This document shows positions 1 to 6,213 of a stretch of DNA of 17,117 nt, piece by piece. Made by a program: the position numbers and the translations under genes. Under the pieces are notes generated by a model. It did no database searches. It was not told where the DNA came from and saw only the letters and a program-made list of their open reading frames with translations. Positions within the stretch are counted from its first letter, which is position 1; every line of letters starts with the position of its first letter. Source of the stretch: CAZCBJ01 sp964496705 (GTDB lineage Bacteria > Chloroflexota > Anaerolineae > Anaerolineales > Anaerolineaceae); assembly GCA_964496705.1 (NCBI GenBank), contig CAZCBJ010000072.1:1-17117 (forward strand), written 5' to 3'.

Positions 1-644
1 GTCATCACCGGATGCTGCGCGTTCTGGATGATGCGCCCCACCCAGTCCACCTCGAGCTGCATCAGGTAGCCCATCAGGTTGAAGGGTTGGATGTAGGTTT
101 CCACATCCAGGCCGGTCTCGTCGGCAAACACCACCGTCTCGGGGATGTGCGTGCTCAGCCCCGGCAGCATCCCGCGCGCGCGGATCATCTGACACAGCAC
201 ATCCATCTGACGCACCTCACGGGTGCATTTGTCCACCATCACATCCGTGGTGCTGGTGTGCGGCAGGCAGAAGGTCACCCCCCTGGCGGCTTCGCCGTCC
301 AGGATGCGCGCTGCCTCGCTCAGGTCAAAGCCTTTGAAGGGAGTCTCGCGGTTGGTGGTGAAGCTGGGCGTCGAAACGATCAGCGCCTTGATCCCGGTGC
401 GTTGCTCGGCTTCGCGGATGGCGTCGAACATGCAGGTTTGGGTGTGCGGGCACATGATCGTGTCCACCCCGCGTTTAAAGAACACCTCAATGATGTCGGC
501 GATAGCCTGGGTGTTGGTCACGATCCGCTCCACCGAGCGGCTCTTGGACCAGGTGCAGTGAGTGTAGCCCAGGAACCAATTGGTACCGATGATCATGCGC
601 GATACGGACACCCCGCCAACCGTGGTGCGTGGAAACAGGTTCAT
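1..644 (-). CDS. Aldo-keto-reductase-like TIM-barrel protein, function unknown (3' end off window)
   Basis: The first 214 residues of a protein whose C-terminus lies beyond the left edge. The N-terminus (FPRTTVGGVSVSRMIIGTN) resembles the opening beta strand of aldo-keto reductases. The rest alternates short helices and strands as in a TIM barrel, with a segment near residues 170-200 (STHIPETVVFADETGLDVET) like the late strands of AKR-related proteins. No catalytic Tyr/Lys/His set can be assigned, so it may be a non-canonical AKR relative or another TIM-barrel enzyme. The start at 644 is supported by an AGGAG at 649-653, four bases from the ATG, which overlaps the TAG stop of tldE. Only 7 bp separate the two genes, so it is very likely co-transcribed and translationally coupled with tldD and tldE. 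The gene call is firm; the family call is moderate and the substrate is unknown. Confidence 0.75.
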   Translation of the reverse strand, partial: MNLFPRTTVGGVSVSRMIIGTNWFLGYTHCTWSKSRSVERIVTNTQAIADIIEVFFKRGVDTIMCPHTQTCMFDAIREAEQRTGIKALIVSTPSFTTNRETPFKGFDLSEAARILDGEAARGVTFCLPHTSTTDVMVDKCTREVRQMDVLCQMIRARGMLPGLSTHIPETVVFADETGLDVETYIQPFNLMGYLMQLEVDWVGRIIQNAQHPVM

Positions 645-651
645 AAATCTC

Positions 652-1950
652 CTAATTGGTGACGATATTGAGCGCACCGATTTGCACGGCTGGGGTCAGT
701 ATGGAACCGAATGAAAATCCCGGCGGAACCCACTCCGCCTGGCTGCCGATGGCAGCGATGTCATTGAGCGCGTCATAAGTGTTGCCGGCCAGCATCACAT
801 CCTTGACTCGCCCGACGATCTCGCCGTTCTCGATTTTAAAGCCCAGGTGCACGTTGACCGAAAATTCACCGCTGATCACGTTGCCCTGCCCAAGCCCCAT
901 CACCTGGTGCACCAACACACCCTCTTTGACGCTCTTGATCATCTCTTCATAGGGCGTGCTGCCGGTGGAGACCACCAGTTGCAGCGGATCGCAGCCCACG
1001 CCGTGGCCGGTGGACTGTGCCCCGGCGCGCCCGGCGGTGTCGAGGTCGTAAAGGAAATTCTTGGCCACCCCGTTCTCGATCAGCGCCACAGGACGGTGCG
1101 GCACGCCCTCATCGTCGTAGCGCCCACTGGCTGGCGAGTAATCGATCAGCGGATTGTCCATCAGCGTGAAGCGCGGGTCGGCGATCTGCTGCCCCAATTT
1201 ACTGGAAAGCGGCGACTCGCCCAGCAGCACGCTCTTGCCGTTAAAGCCCTCGTACAGTGCCAGCAGCAGCACGCTCATCCCCAACGGGGTAAAAATGACC
1301 GGCATTCGCCCGGATTTGACCTCGGCCAGCCGCTCAGAAAGGCGGAACCAGTGGATGGCCTGGTCGCTGATCTCCTCGGGGTCCACTTTGCGGCTGCGCG
1401 AGGCCTGGCCGTGCCCGGTCTCGAGGATGTCGGTGCCGCGCACCAGTGTGCCGAAGGTGCCCATGTTCAGGGTGGAGAAGTGGTCGCTGAATTGCAGACC
1501 GCTGGAATTGCTGTATTCCAGGCGCGAGGTGCGCCTGGAGACGCCGGCAGAAACCAGGATATCCGGGTTGTAGGTGCGCACCTGGTCGAGCATGCCCTGC
1601 CCGATGTGCATCATCTGCGGTGTGGTCAGCTCTTTGACCTTTTCATCAAACAGCGCCACTTGCCCGACCGGCTGAGGACCGGCGAACTGGTAATGCGCCG
1701 TCGAGCCGAAACGCGCCGCGGCGATGGCCCGCTCCACCACCCCGTCCAGGTCGTGCACATCGGTGGTGGTGGACGTGCCCACCTTGCCGTCCAGGATCAC
1801 TTTGACATTCAGGCTGGTGCGCTGAGAGGGGCTGATGGATTTGAGCCGGTTGTTCTCGAAGGAAACATCCACCTCCTCGCTCTCGCGCAGGGTCGCCTGA
1901 GCGCCCTGGGCGGTCTTCAATGCCTTATCAACCAGTTGAGCCGTGATCAT
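652..1950 (-). CDS. tldE: TldE/PmbA-family subunit of the TldD/TldE metalloprotease
   Basis: A 432-residue protein of the TldD/PmbA family (known bacterial members are about 450 residues). In the characterised E. coli complex, TldE (PmbA) lacks the HExxxH zinc site and supports the catalytic subunit TldD. Together they degrade unfolded peptides and mature some ribosomally made peptides such as microcin B17, in the cytosol. Consistent with the TldE role, no HExxxH motif is visible. Family hallmarks are the N-terminal segment ending in ENNRLKSIS, a middle domain, and a C-terminal beta region with VSTGSTPYEEMI, GQGNVISGEFSVNV and GEIVGRVKDVMLAGNTY. The ATG at 1950 overlaps the tldD stop by 4 bp (ATGA), with an AGGAGG seven bases upstream inside tldD. 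The next gene follows after 7 bp. The subunit assignment rests on the adjacent catalytic partner and the missing zinc motif. Confidence 0.93.
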   Translation of the reverse strand: MITAQLVDKALKTAQGAQATLRESEEVDVSFENNRLKSISPSQRTSLNVKVILDGKVGTSTTTDVHDLDGVVERAIAAARFGSTAHYQFAGPQPVGQVALFDEKVKELTTPQMMHIGQGMLDQVRTYNPDILVSAGVSRRTSRLEYSNSSGLQFSDHFSTLNMGTFGTLVRGTDILETGHGQASRSRKVDPEEISDQAIHWFRLSERLAEVKSGRMPVIFTPLGMSVLLLALYEGFNGKSVLLGESPLSSKLGQQIADPRFTLMDNPLIDYSPASGRYDDEGVPHRPVALIENGVAKNFLYDLDTAGRAGAQSTGHGVGCDPLQLVVSTGSTPYEEMIKSVKEGVLVHQVMGLGQGNVISGEFSVNVHLGFKIENGEIVGRVKDVMLAGNTYDALNDIAAIGSQAEWVPPGFSFGSILTPAVQIGALNIVTN

Positions 1951-3317
1951 TGCCTGCCTCCTACCACCACATTGTGGGCGCGCACGTGCGGCCCGCCCAA
2001 TCCAACCCGCAACGGATGCTGACCGCTCTTGCCGCAGCCCCCCGGCCCGCCGGGCGCGAATTCAACCTTGTTGGTCAGCATGTCGATATTCTTGAGCGTC
2101 TCGAACACGTTGCCGGTCAGCACCACATCACGCACCATCTCGGCGATCCTGCCTTTGCGGATCATGAAGGCATACGCAGCGCTAAAGGTGAACATCTCCA
2201 TCGCGGTCTGCCCGCCGAAGGCATCCACCGCGTAAACGCCCAGCTCGATGTCGCTGATCAGCTCGTCGAAGGTGGCGCTGCCCGCATCGATGTAGGTGTT
2301 GGTCATGCGCACAATGGGCGGGAACTCGTAGCTCACGCTGCGCGCGTTGCCAGTGGGGCGCTCGCCCATCTTGGCCGCCGTCTCGCGCGAGTGCAGCCGC
2401 CCCACCAGCACACCTTCCTGAATCAGGTGGGTCTTCTGGGTGGGCGTGCCTTCATAATCATATTTGTGTGTGCCTTTGCCGCCCGCCAGCGAGCCGTCGT
2501 CCACCACGTTGAGCAGCTCTCCGCCGAAGCGCGTGCCCAGCTTCATGATTTCCTTCATGCGCTCGTTTTCATAGACGAAATCCGATTCGCTCAGATGACC
2601 GAAAGCCTCATGGACGAAAACCCCCGCCATCAGCGGGTCCAGCACCACCGTGTAAGCGCCGCCCGCCACCGGCGGCGCCGAGAGCAGCTCCACCGCGCGC
2701 TGGGCTGCCTGCTGCGCTTTGGGCTGGAAACCCTCCACCAGTTGGTAGCCCTCGCTGCCGCCCTGGCGCTCATAAGCCGTCTGGACGTTATCGCCCTCGC
2801 GGGCGGTGGCTACGGTGAAGATGAACAGGTCCGGCTGTTCCTCGTCAATATATGCGCCTTCGCTGCTGGCGAACCAGATGTACTTAAACCGATCGCCGTA
2901 GGCGGTGGAAGCCGTCTGGATCTTGGGATGGTGTTTCATGGCGATCTGGTTGTATTCCTCTGCCAGCGCTTTCTTTTCCTCCAGCGGCACCAGGCGGAAA
3001 TCCTTGACCAGCGGGACGCGCATTGTATCCACCACCGGCTCCACCGGTGCAAAGTGGCTTTGCTCCTTACCCACCAGCCGGGCCGCCTGGCAGGCATCCC
3101 GCACGCGCGTCTCCAGGTCGCTCAGATCGTTGAAGGTGGCAAAGCCCCAGCCGCCCTTGACCAGCGCGCGCACGATGCCGCCCACGGTCTTGGACGAGCC
3201 GACACTGTCCAGTTCCTCTCCGCGCACCTGCACCCACGAAGCGGTGACATCTTCGATGCGGATGTCGCAGTATTCTGCATCGCTATGGCGTAACGCCTTT
3301 TCCAATCGTTCACGCAT
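1947..3317 (-). CDS. tldD: TldD, zinc metalloprotease catalytic subunit
   Basis: A 456-residue TldD. The zinc-binding motif HEAFGH (HExxxH) is at residues 236-241, followed by LSESDF. The C-terminus carries the family's glycine-rich stretch (GGPGGCGKSGQ, then GGPHVRAHNVVVGG). TldD pairs with TldE in a cytosolic protease whose known tasks are peptide degradation and RiPP leader or peptide processing. The frame is open 19 codons further upstream (to 3374), but the ATG at 3317 is preferred: an AGGAGG at 3323-3328 lies five bases away, and the extra residues have no family counterpart. A TATAAT box at 3376-3381 supplies a likely promoter about 50 bases upstream. The stop overlaps the tldE start (ATGA). 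No peptide precursor gene is recognisable nearby, so a housekeeping role is as likely as RiPP maturation. Confidence 0.95.
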   Translation of the reverse strand: MRERLEKALRHSDAEYCDIRIEDVTASWVQVRGEELDSVGSSKTVGGIVRALVKGGWGFATFNDLSDLETRVRDACQAARLVGKEQSHFAPVEPVVDTMRVPLVKDFRLVPLEEKKALAEEYNQIAMKHHPKIQTASTAYGDRFKYIWFASSEGAYIDEEQPDLFIFTVATAREGDNVQTAYERQGGSEGYQLVEGFQPKAQQAAQRAVELLSAPPVAGGAYTVVLDPLMAGVFVHEAFGHLSESDFVYENERMKEIMKLGTRFGGELLNVVDDGSLAGGKGTHKYDYEGTPTQKTHLIQEGVLVGRLHSRETAAKMGERPTGNARSVSYEFPPIVRMTNTYIDAGSATFDELISDIELGVYAVDAFGGQTAMEMFTFSAAYAFMIRKGRIAEMVRDVVLTGNVFETLKNIDMLTNKVEFAPGGPGGCGKSGQHPLRVGLGGPHVRAHNVVVGGRQ

Positions 3318-3322
3318 ACCGG

Positions 3323-3328
3323 CCTCCT
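3323..3328 (-). promoter_or_regulatory. Ribosome binding site that fixes the tldD start
   Basis: AGGAGG on the minus strand, five bases before the ATG at 3317. It favours this ATG over the in-frame upstream ATG at 3374, whose extension would run back through the promoter box. Confidence 0.75.
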
Positions 3329-3375
3329 TGCCTGATCCTAAGCTGTGTTTATACTGCGCAGATTTTGCAGACACT

Positions 3376-3381
3376 ATTATA
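3376..3381 (-). promoter_or_regulatory. Probable -10 box of the tldD-tldE promoter
   Basis: A perfect TATAAT on the minus strand, in the 129-bp gap between the second phosphotransferase and tldD. The region 17-18 bases upstream is A-rich with no good TTGACA match, so the promoter may need an activator. The three CGCAGAT repeats begin where the -35 element should be. The predicted start site is near 3369, giving a leader of about 50 bases. Seen: the hexamer and its position. Inferred: promoter use. Confidence 0.45.
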
Positions 3382-3402
3382 TTCTGTTCTCCGCTTTTTT
3401 TT

Positions 3403-3430
3403 CATCTGCGCCCATCTGCGTCATCTGCGG
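3403..3430 (-). repeat. Three phased CGCAGATG repeats (possible operator)
   Basis: Read on the minus strand, CGCAGATG occurs at 3422-3429, 3413-3420 and 3403-3410, with starts 9 and 10 bases apart, close to one helical turn. An inverted copy of the core (GCGCAGAT at 3356-3363 on the plus strand) pairs with ATCTGCGC at 3404-3411, giving an 8-bp inverted repeat that brackets the TATAAT box. Two readings are possible. It may be a tandem binding site for an activator of tldD. It may instead be one copy of the short CGCAGAT-type intergenic repeats I recall from Chloroflexota and other environmental genomes, whose role is not established. Confidence 0.6.
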
Positions 3431-3446
3431 ATTCTCTTCCTCCTCC

Positions 3447-4433
3447 TCATATCTGCTTCGACAGTTGAATAAAATTCAAATTCACGTAGGGGATACCCTC
3501 GGCGATGCGCTCCCTGCGCCCGGGCATGAAGCGGTTGACCCACGGGTCGTCATCCTGGGGATCATATCCGGGGCACAGCATCGCGTAGAAATAGATTTCT
3601 TCCAGTTTGAGGAAATGGGCGAACTGGGAAACCCAGAACGGCGCCAGCGGGCGCACCGAACGGTAGCCCGCCAGAAATGCCTGCAAATACTCCACCGCGA
3701 AACTCTCCTTGTTCTCGGCCGGGCAGATCACCAGCGCGTCGAACAGGTTCATGGCGATATCGCGGGCGAACCAGGTGTAGCAGCAATCGTCGAAATCAAA
3801 CAGGATGATGCGTTCGCGATCGATGGTGAAATTGGCGAAGTGCAGGTCGCCATGCCCCAGCCCGTAGGTGCCGGCGTCTTTGGGCAGGCTGCGCAGATAG
3901 TTGTAGACGCTTTCATACAACGCGAGGATATCCGCCTGCTGCGGCCCCAGCCAGGCGGCCACCTTTTGGGGTGTGTACAGCGTTTCCCAATCGGGACGAC
4001 GCAGCGAGCCATCTAGCAGTTTATAGGCTGCCGCGACCTGGTGAAAGCTGCCCACCGCCTTGCCGGTCGCGCGGTAGAGCGGCGGCACCCAATCGTCCGG
4101 TGGGATGCGCTCGGCCAGCACGCCGGGAGACTTTTCAAAGGCGGTGATGAACAGTTTTTGCGCTGCGACGGTGATTTGTTCCACCCAGCGGTTTTTGATG
4201 GAGGCCAGCGGTCTTGCCACCGGCGCGCCGTTCTCGGCCAGGAAATCCACATAGTCCATCATCGCCACCGTCTGCAGCAGGTTGGCGTCCTCCGGCGAGA
4301 TGCGCAGGATGATGGTGCGGCCGTCGCGGGTGAATTCGTACACCGCATTGTAGTGCCCGCCCTCCAGCGGGCGCAACTGGTTGGCCTCGGCGCCGTAACA
4401 CTGGGCGGCATATTCGAGCAGCGCTTTTTTCAT
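3447..4433 (-). CDS. Phosphotransferase of the APH/homoserine-kinase-II fold, substrate unknown
   Basis: A 328-residue small-molecule kinase of the aminoglycoside phosphotransferase superfamily, which moves the ATP gamma-phosphate to a hydroxyl of a small metabolite. Visible signatures: the N-lobe GGHYNAVYEF (residues 25-34) with the strand IILRIS (41-46), the Brenner motif GHGDLHFANF (193-202) with catalytic Asp196 and Asn201, and the metal-binding LFDFDD (211-216). The second His of HGDLH fits the homoserine-kinase-II/choline-kinase-like part of the family better than antibiotic kinases. The ATG at 4433 overlaps the stop of the preceding kinase gene (ATGA), with GGAAAGGG about nine bases upstream as a possible Shine-Dalgarno. 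A promoter-like CTGACC-17-TATAAT lies within the end of the upstream gene. Antibiotic resistance should not be assumed from the fold. Confidence 0.88.
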   Translation of the reverse strand: MKKALLEYAAQCYGAEANQLRPLEGGHYNAVYEFTRDGRTIILRISPEDANLLQTVAMMDYVDFLAENGAPVARPLASIKNRWVEQITVAAQKLFITAFEKSPGVLAERIPPDDWVPPLYRATGKAVGSFHQVAAAYKLLDGSLRRPDWETLYTPQKVAAWLGPQQADILALYESVYNYLRSLPKDAGTYGLGHGDLHFANFTIDRERIILFDFDDCCYTWFARDIAMNLFDALVICPAENKESFAVEYLQAFLAGYRSVRPLAPFWVSQFAHFLKLEEIYFYAMLCPGYDPQDDDPWVNRFMPGRRERIAEGIPYVNLNFIQLSKQI

Positions 4434-5326
4434 CCGTGGGAACCCTTTCCGGCTATATTATACGCCCCGCTTCGCGCTTGGTCAGAACGAATTTCAGCCG
4501 CGATCTCCGCGATCTGCCGGTCATAAGTCTCGGCGCCGGGCGGGAACCAGCGGCGGGTGCATTCGCTGAACCAATGCACCGCCAACAAGTCGCGCAGCAG
4601 CAGCGCGCCCGGCGCGGCGTGGCGGCGCGCGTCCAGCCCGGCGGAGCGCAGAAAGATGACCCAGTCCAATCCGGGCGGGGCCAGGCGCGGATACTGCCAG
4701 TCGATCACCCGCGGCCCCTCCGGCAAGATGATGATGTTCTCAGCGCTCAGGTCGCCGTGCGCCAGGCGGGCGGGCTGCTGAAACAGCTTTTCCAGAGCAG
4801 GGCTGAAGGCGGCCCGCTCCAGATCAACAACGTCTGCCAGTTGCAGCCGGGTGTACAGCCCGGCGCGGATGAACCCGGCCAGGTTTGCCAGGACGGCTTT
4901 CATCACCCGGCGCCAGCGCGGCAGGCTGCTGACATCCAGGTACACCGGCAGGTCCGCCGGCAGCGCGGCGATCTGCGCGCACAGCTCGCGCCCCAGGCGC
5001 AGAATGTCCGCCTCGGAGTGCCCGGCGGGGTCGAAGGGAGCGCCGTCGAGATAGACCCAGGCCAGCGCCGCCTGGGTCTCGGACTGCCAGAGGGTGCGCG
5101 CGGCGGGCAGCAGGCTGGAATTCGCCCGGGCCAGGAATTGGGCTTCCACGCTGGGTTCGCGCTGCGCCTTGTAGATCCAGCGCCGCCCGTCGGCCAGCGT
5201 CACCCGCTGCACACACGACAGCGGCCATTCGTGCAGCGTCACCCGCTCGCGCAGCGGCGCGCCCAGCAGCGTTTCCAGTTCCGCGTCATCGTGCAGCAGC
5301 AGGTCAAAATAGGGATGAGGGTGCAT
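4430..5326 (-). CDS. Phosphotransferase enzyme family protein (APH/choline kinase-like), substrate unknown
   Basis: A 298-residue kinase-like protein. Recognisable elements are the N-lobe lysine in WIYKAQRE (Lys53), the catalytic loop AHGDLSAENIII (residues 189-200, Asp192 and Asn197) and the metal-binding VIDWQYP (Asp209). All key residues are present, so it should be active. The ATG at 5326 (MHPHPYFD) was chosen because it follows a TATAAT box by about 30 bases. The frame stays open to 5440, but that extension would begin upstream of the promoter and reads like noncoding sequence. The Shine-Dalgarno is weak (AGGT). The stop overlaps the start of the next kinase gene by 4 bp. The two products share the fold but are clearly divergent, so this is not a recent duplication. 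Substrates could be a sugar, amino alcohol or nucleoside; nothing in the sequence decides. Confidence 0.85.
   Translation of the reverse strand: MHPHPYFDLLLHDDAELETLLGAPLRERVTLHEWPLSCVQRVTLADGRRWIYKAQREPSVEAQFLARANSSLLPAARTLWQSETQAALAWVYLDGAPFDPAGHSEADILRLGRELCAQIAALPADLPVYLDVSSLPRWRRVMKAVLANLAGFIRAGLYTRLQLADVVDLERAAFSPALEKLFQQPARLAHGDLSAENIIILPEGPRVIDWQYPRLAPPGLDWVIFLRSAGLDARRHAAPGALLLRDLLAVHWFSECTRRWFPPGAETYDRQIAEIAAEIRSDQARSGAYNIAGKGSHG
4457..4485 (-). promoter_or_regulatory. Possible internal promoter before the second phosphotransferase
   Basis: On the minus strand, CTGACC (4480-4485, four of six matches to TTGACA) and a perfect TATAAT (4457-4462) are separated by exactly 17 bases. They lie within the last codons of the upstream kinase and would start RNA near 4450, about 17 bases before the ATG at 4433. 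It may allow the second kinase to be made alone. The overlap with coding sequence keeps confidence low. Confidence 0.3.
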
Positions 5327-5357
5327 GGGTACCTGTTCGGACGAGAAGATATGCTCG

Positions 5358-5363
5358 ATTATA
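5358..5363 (-). promoter_or_regulatory. Probable -10 box for the two-kinase operon
   Basis: A perfect TATAAT on the minus strand, 32 bases before the ATG at 5326. No convincing -35 is visible at 16-18 bases. It lies in the 323-bp region between the kinase operon and the oppositely oriented GyrI-like gene. That region otherwise holds the GyrI gene promoter and a weak CCGC/GCGG hairpin followed by six T near 5480-5512; I see no gene in it. Confidence 0.4.
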
Positions 5364-5549
5364 CAGCCACAAGCCGACATCCGGCGCGGCGGATTCAACC
5401 TCAGGTTGGGTTGAGCCGTCTTCTTGGACCCATACACCACCCCTCCCGCGCCCTTGCTCCCTCCAGCTCAGTTTCAATCCGACCGCATCGCGAAGCGGGA
5501 CGAGAATTTTTTAGGGCTTTGGAGGGGATGGATCGGTCATCATGAATGC

Positions 5550-5576
5550 TTGACTTAACTCAGAAGTCTATATAAT
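5550..5576 (+). promoter_or_regulatory. Probable promoter of the GyrI-like gene
   Basis: TTGACT (5550-5555, five of six matches to the -35 consensus) and TATAAT (5571-5576, perfect) with a 15-base spacer, slightly short of the usual 16-18. RNA would start near 5583, giving a leader of about 65 bases before the ATG at 5650. The sequence becomes AT-rich from about here to the end of the gene. Confidence 0.5.
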
Positions 5577-5649
5577 TAATAGTTGGACGGCTTCTTGGCA
5601 GAGTACGCTTTCGCGAACTTAAACCCGACAGACTTATATCAGGCGCACA

Positions 5650-6150
5650 ATGATTACAGAACCTAAAATTAGCTTTCGTAACGAGCGACAATATGTTGGA
5701 ATTCGGGTGAAAACACCATTCAACGGCATGTTCGCGACCGTTGACAAGCTAATGAAAGAATTGCGACACTGGGTAAAGGGACAAAGGATCGCTGACGAAG
5801 GACCGTTCTTCCTCCGTTATCATGTTATTGATATGGAAGGCATGATGGATATTGAATTAGGGTTCATAGTGCAGGAAGCACAAGACGGCGATGATCGGGT
5901 GAAACCCAATGTGCTCCCTAAAGGAAATTATGCAAGTTTGACATACACACGCTACGCAATGCGTGGAAACAAAGCGTTGATCGGTTGGATTAATGAAAAC
6001 AATATAAGAATTGACCGCTGGAACGACAAAGAAGGAGATGCATTTGCTTGTCGGTATGAGGCGTACTTAACAGACTATCGTATCGAGCCACGTAAGAAGG
6101 CTTGGAATGTTGAACTCGCAATTAAGGTCGCAGACAATCATGATGTATGA
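5650..6150 (+). CDS. Free-standing GyrI-like effector-binding domain protein
   Basis: A 166-residue protein matching the GyrI-like/AraC effector-binding domain across nearly its whole length. Visible hallmarks are the N-terminal YVGIRVKTPFNGMFA, the central FFLRYHVIDMEGMMDIELGF, then LPKGNYASLTYT, the effector-pocket region around GWINENNIRIDRW, and the closing YEAYLTDYR plus WNVELAIKV. In BmrR, Rob and SoxS-like regulators this fold binds small hydrophobic or cationic ligands, and GyrI itself inhibits DNA gyrase. With no DNA-binding domain here, a small-molecule-binding or hydrolysing role is likelier than direct gene control. It is the only plus-strand gene and is visibly more AT-rich than its neighbours. 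It has its own promoter and an attC-like half site 14 bases after the stop, all consistent with horizontal acquisition. The Shine-Dalgarno is weak. Confidence 0.88.
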   Translation: MITEPKISFRNERQYVGIRVKTPFNGMFATVDKLMKELRHWVKGQRIADEGPFFLRYHVIDMEGMMDIELGFIVQEAQDGDDRVKPNVLPKGNYASLTYTRYAMRGNKALIGWINENNIRIDRWNDKEGDAFACRYEAYLTDYRIEPRKKAWNVELAIKVADNHDV

Positions 6151-6158
6151 TTCCAGAG

Positions 6159-6200
6159 AGCGCCGCCCAACAAAGCGTGCAACCGGCGCTGGGACGCGCT
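6159..6200 (+). other. Truncated integron attC-like half site / inverted repeat
   Basis: Just after the GyrI-like stop, GCCCAAC (6165-6171) fits the attC R'' core RYYYAAC and is followed by AAAGCGTGCAACCGG, which resembles the left half of the attC-like elements I recall behind cassette-type genes. The matching right half (ending GTTRRRY) is not found before the end of the transporter gene, so the site looks broken. The same stretch holds a 7-bp inverted repeat (AGCGCCG at 6159-6165, CGGCGCT at 6184-6190) with an 18-base loop. It lacks a T run in either direction, so it is a poor terminator for the two convergent genes. Confidence 0.4.
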
Positions 6201-6213
6201 TTCGGATAAAACC

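Noticed and set aside
847..3293. Long plus-strand open frames opposite tldD and tldE
   Set aside because: They mirror the GC-rich third-position pattern of the real minus-strand genes, are His/Arg-rich and lack domains or ribosome sites.
3447..5326. Antibiotic resistance by aminoglycoside phosphotransferases
   Set aside because: The fold is shared with many metabolite kinases; neither protein shows features specific to resistance enzymes, and the context does not support it.
5480..5512. Hairpin plus T6 as a terminator on the plus strand
   Set aside because: The stem is only about four base pairs and the T run is some ten bases away; no plus-strand gene lies upstream.
5479..5516. GTTTCAATCC-like stretch resembling the start of some CRISPR repeats
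   Set aside because: Only a single copy, no spacer periodicity and no cas genes in the window.
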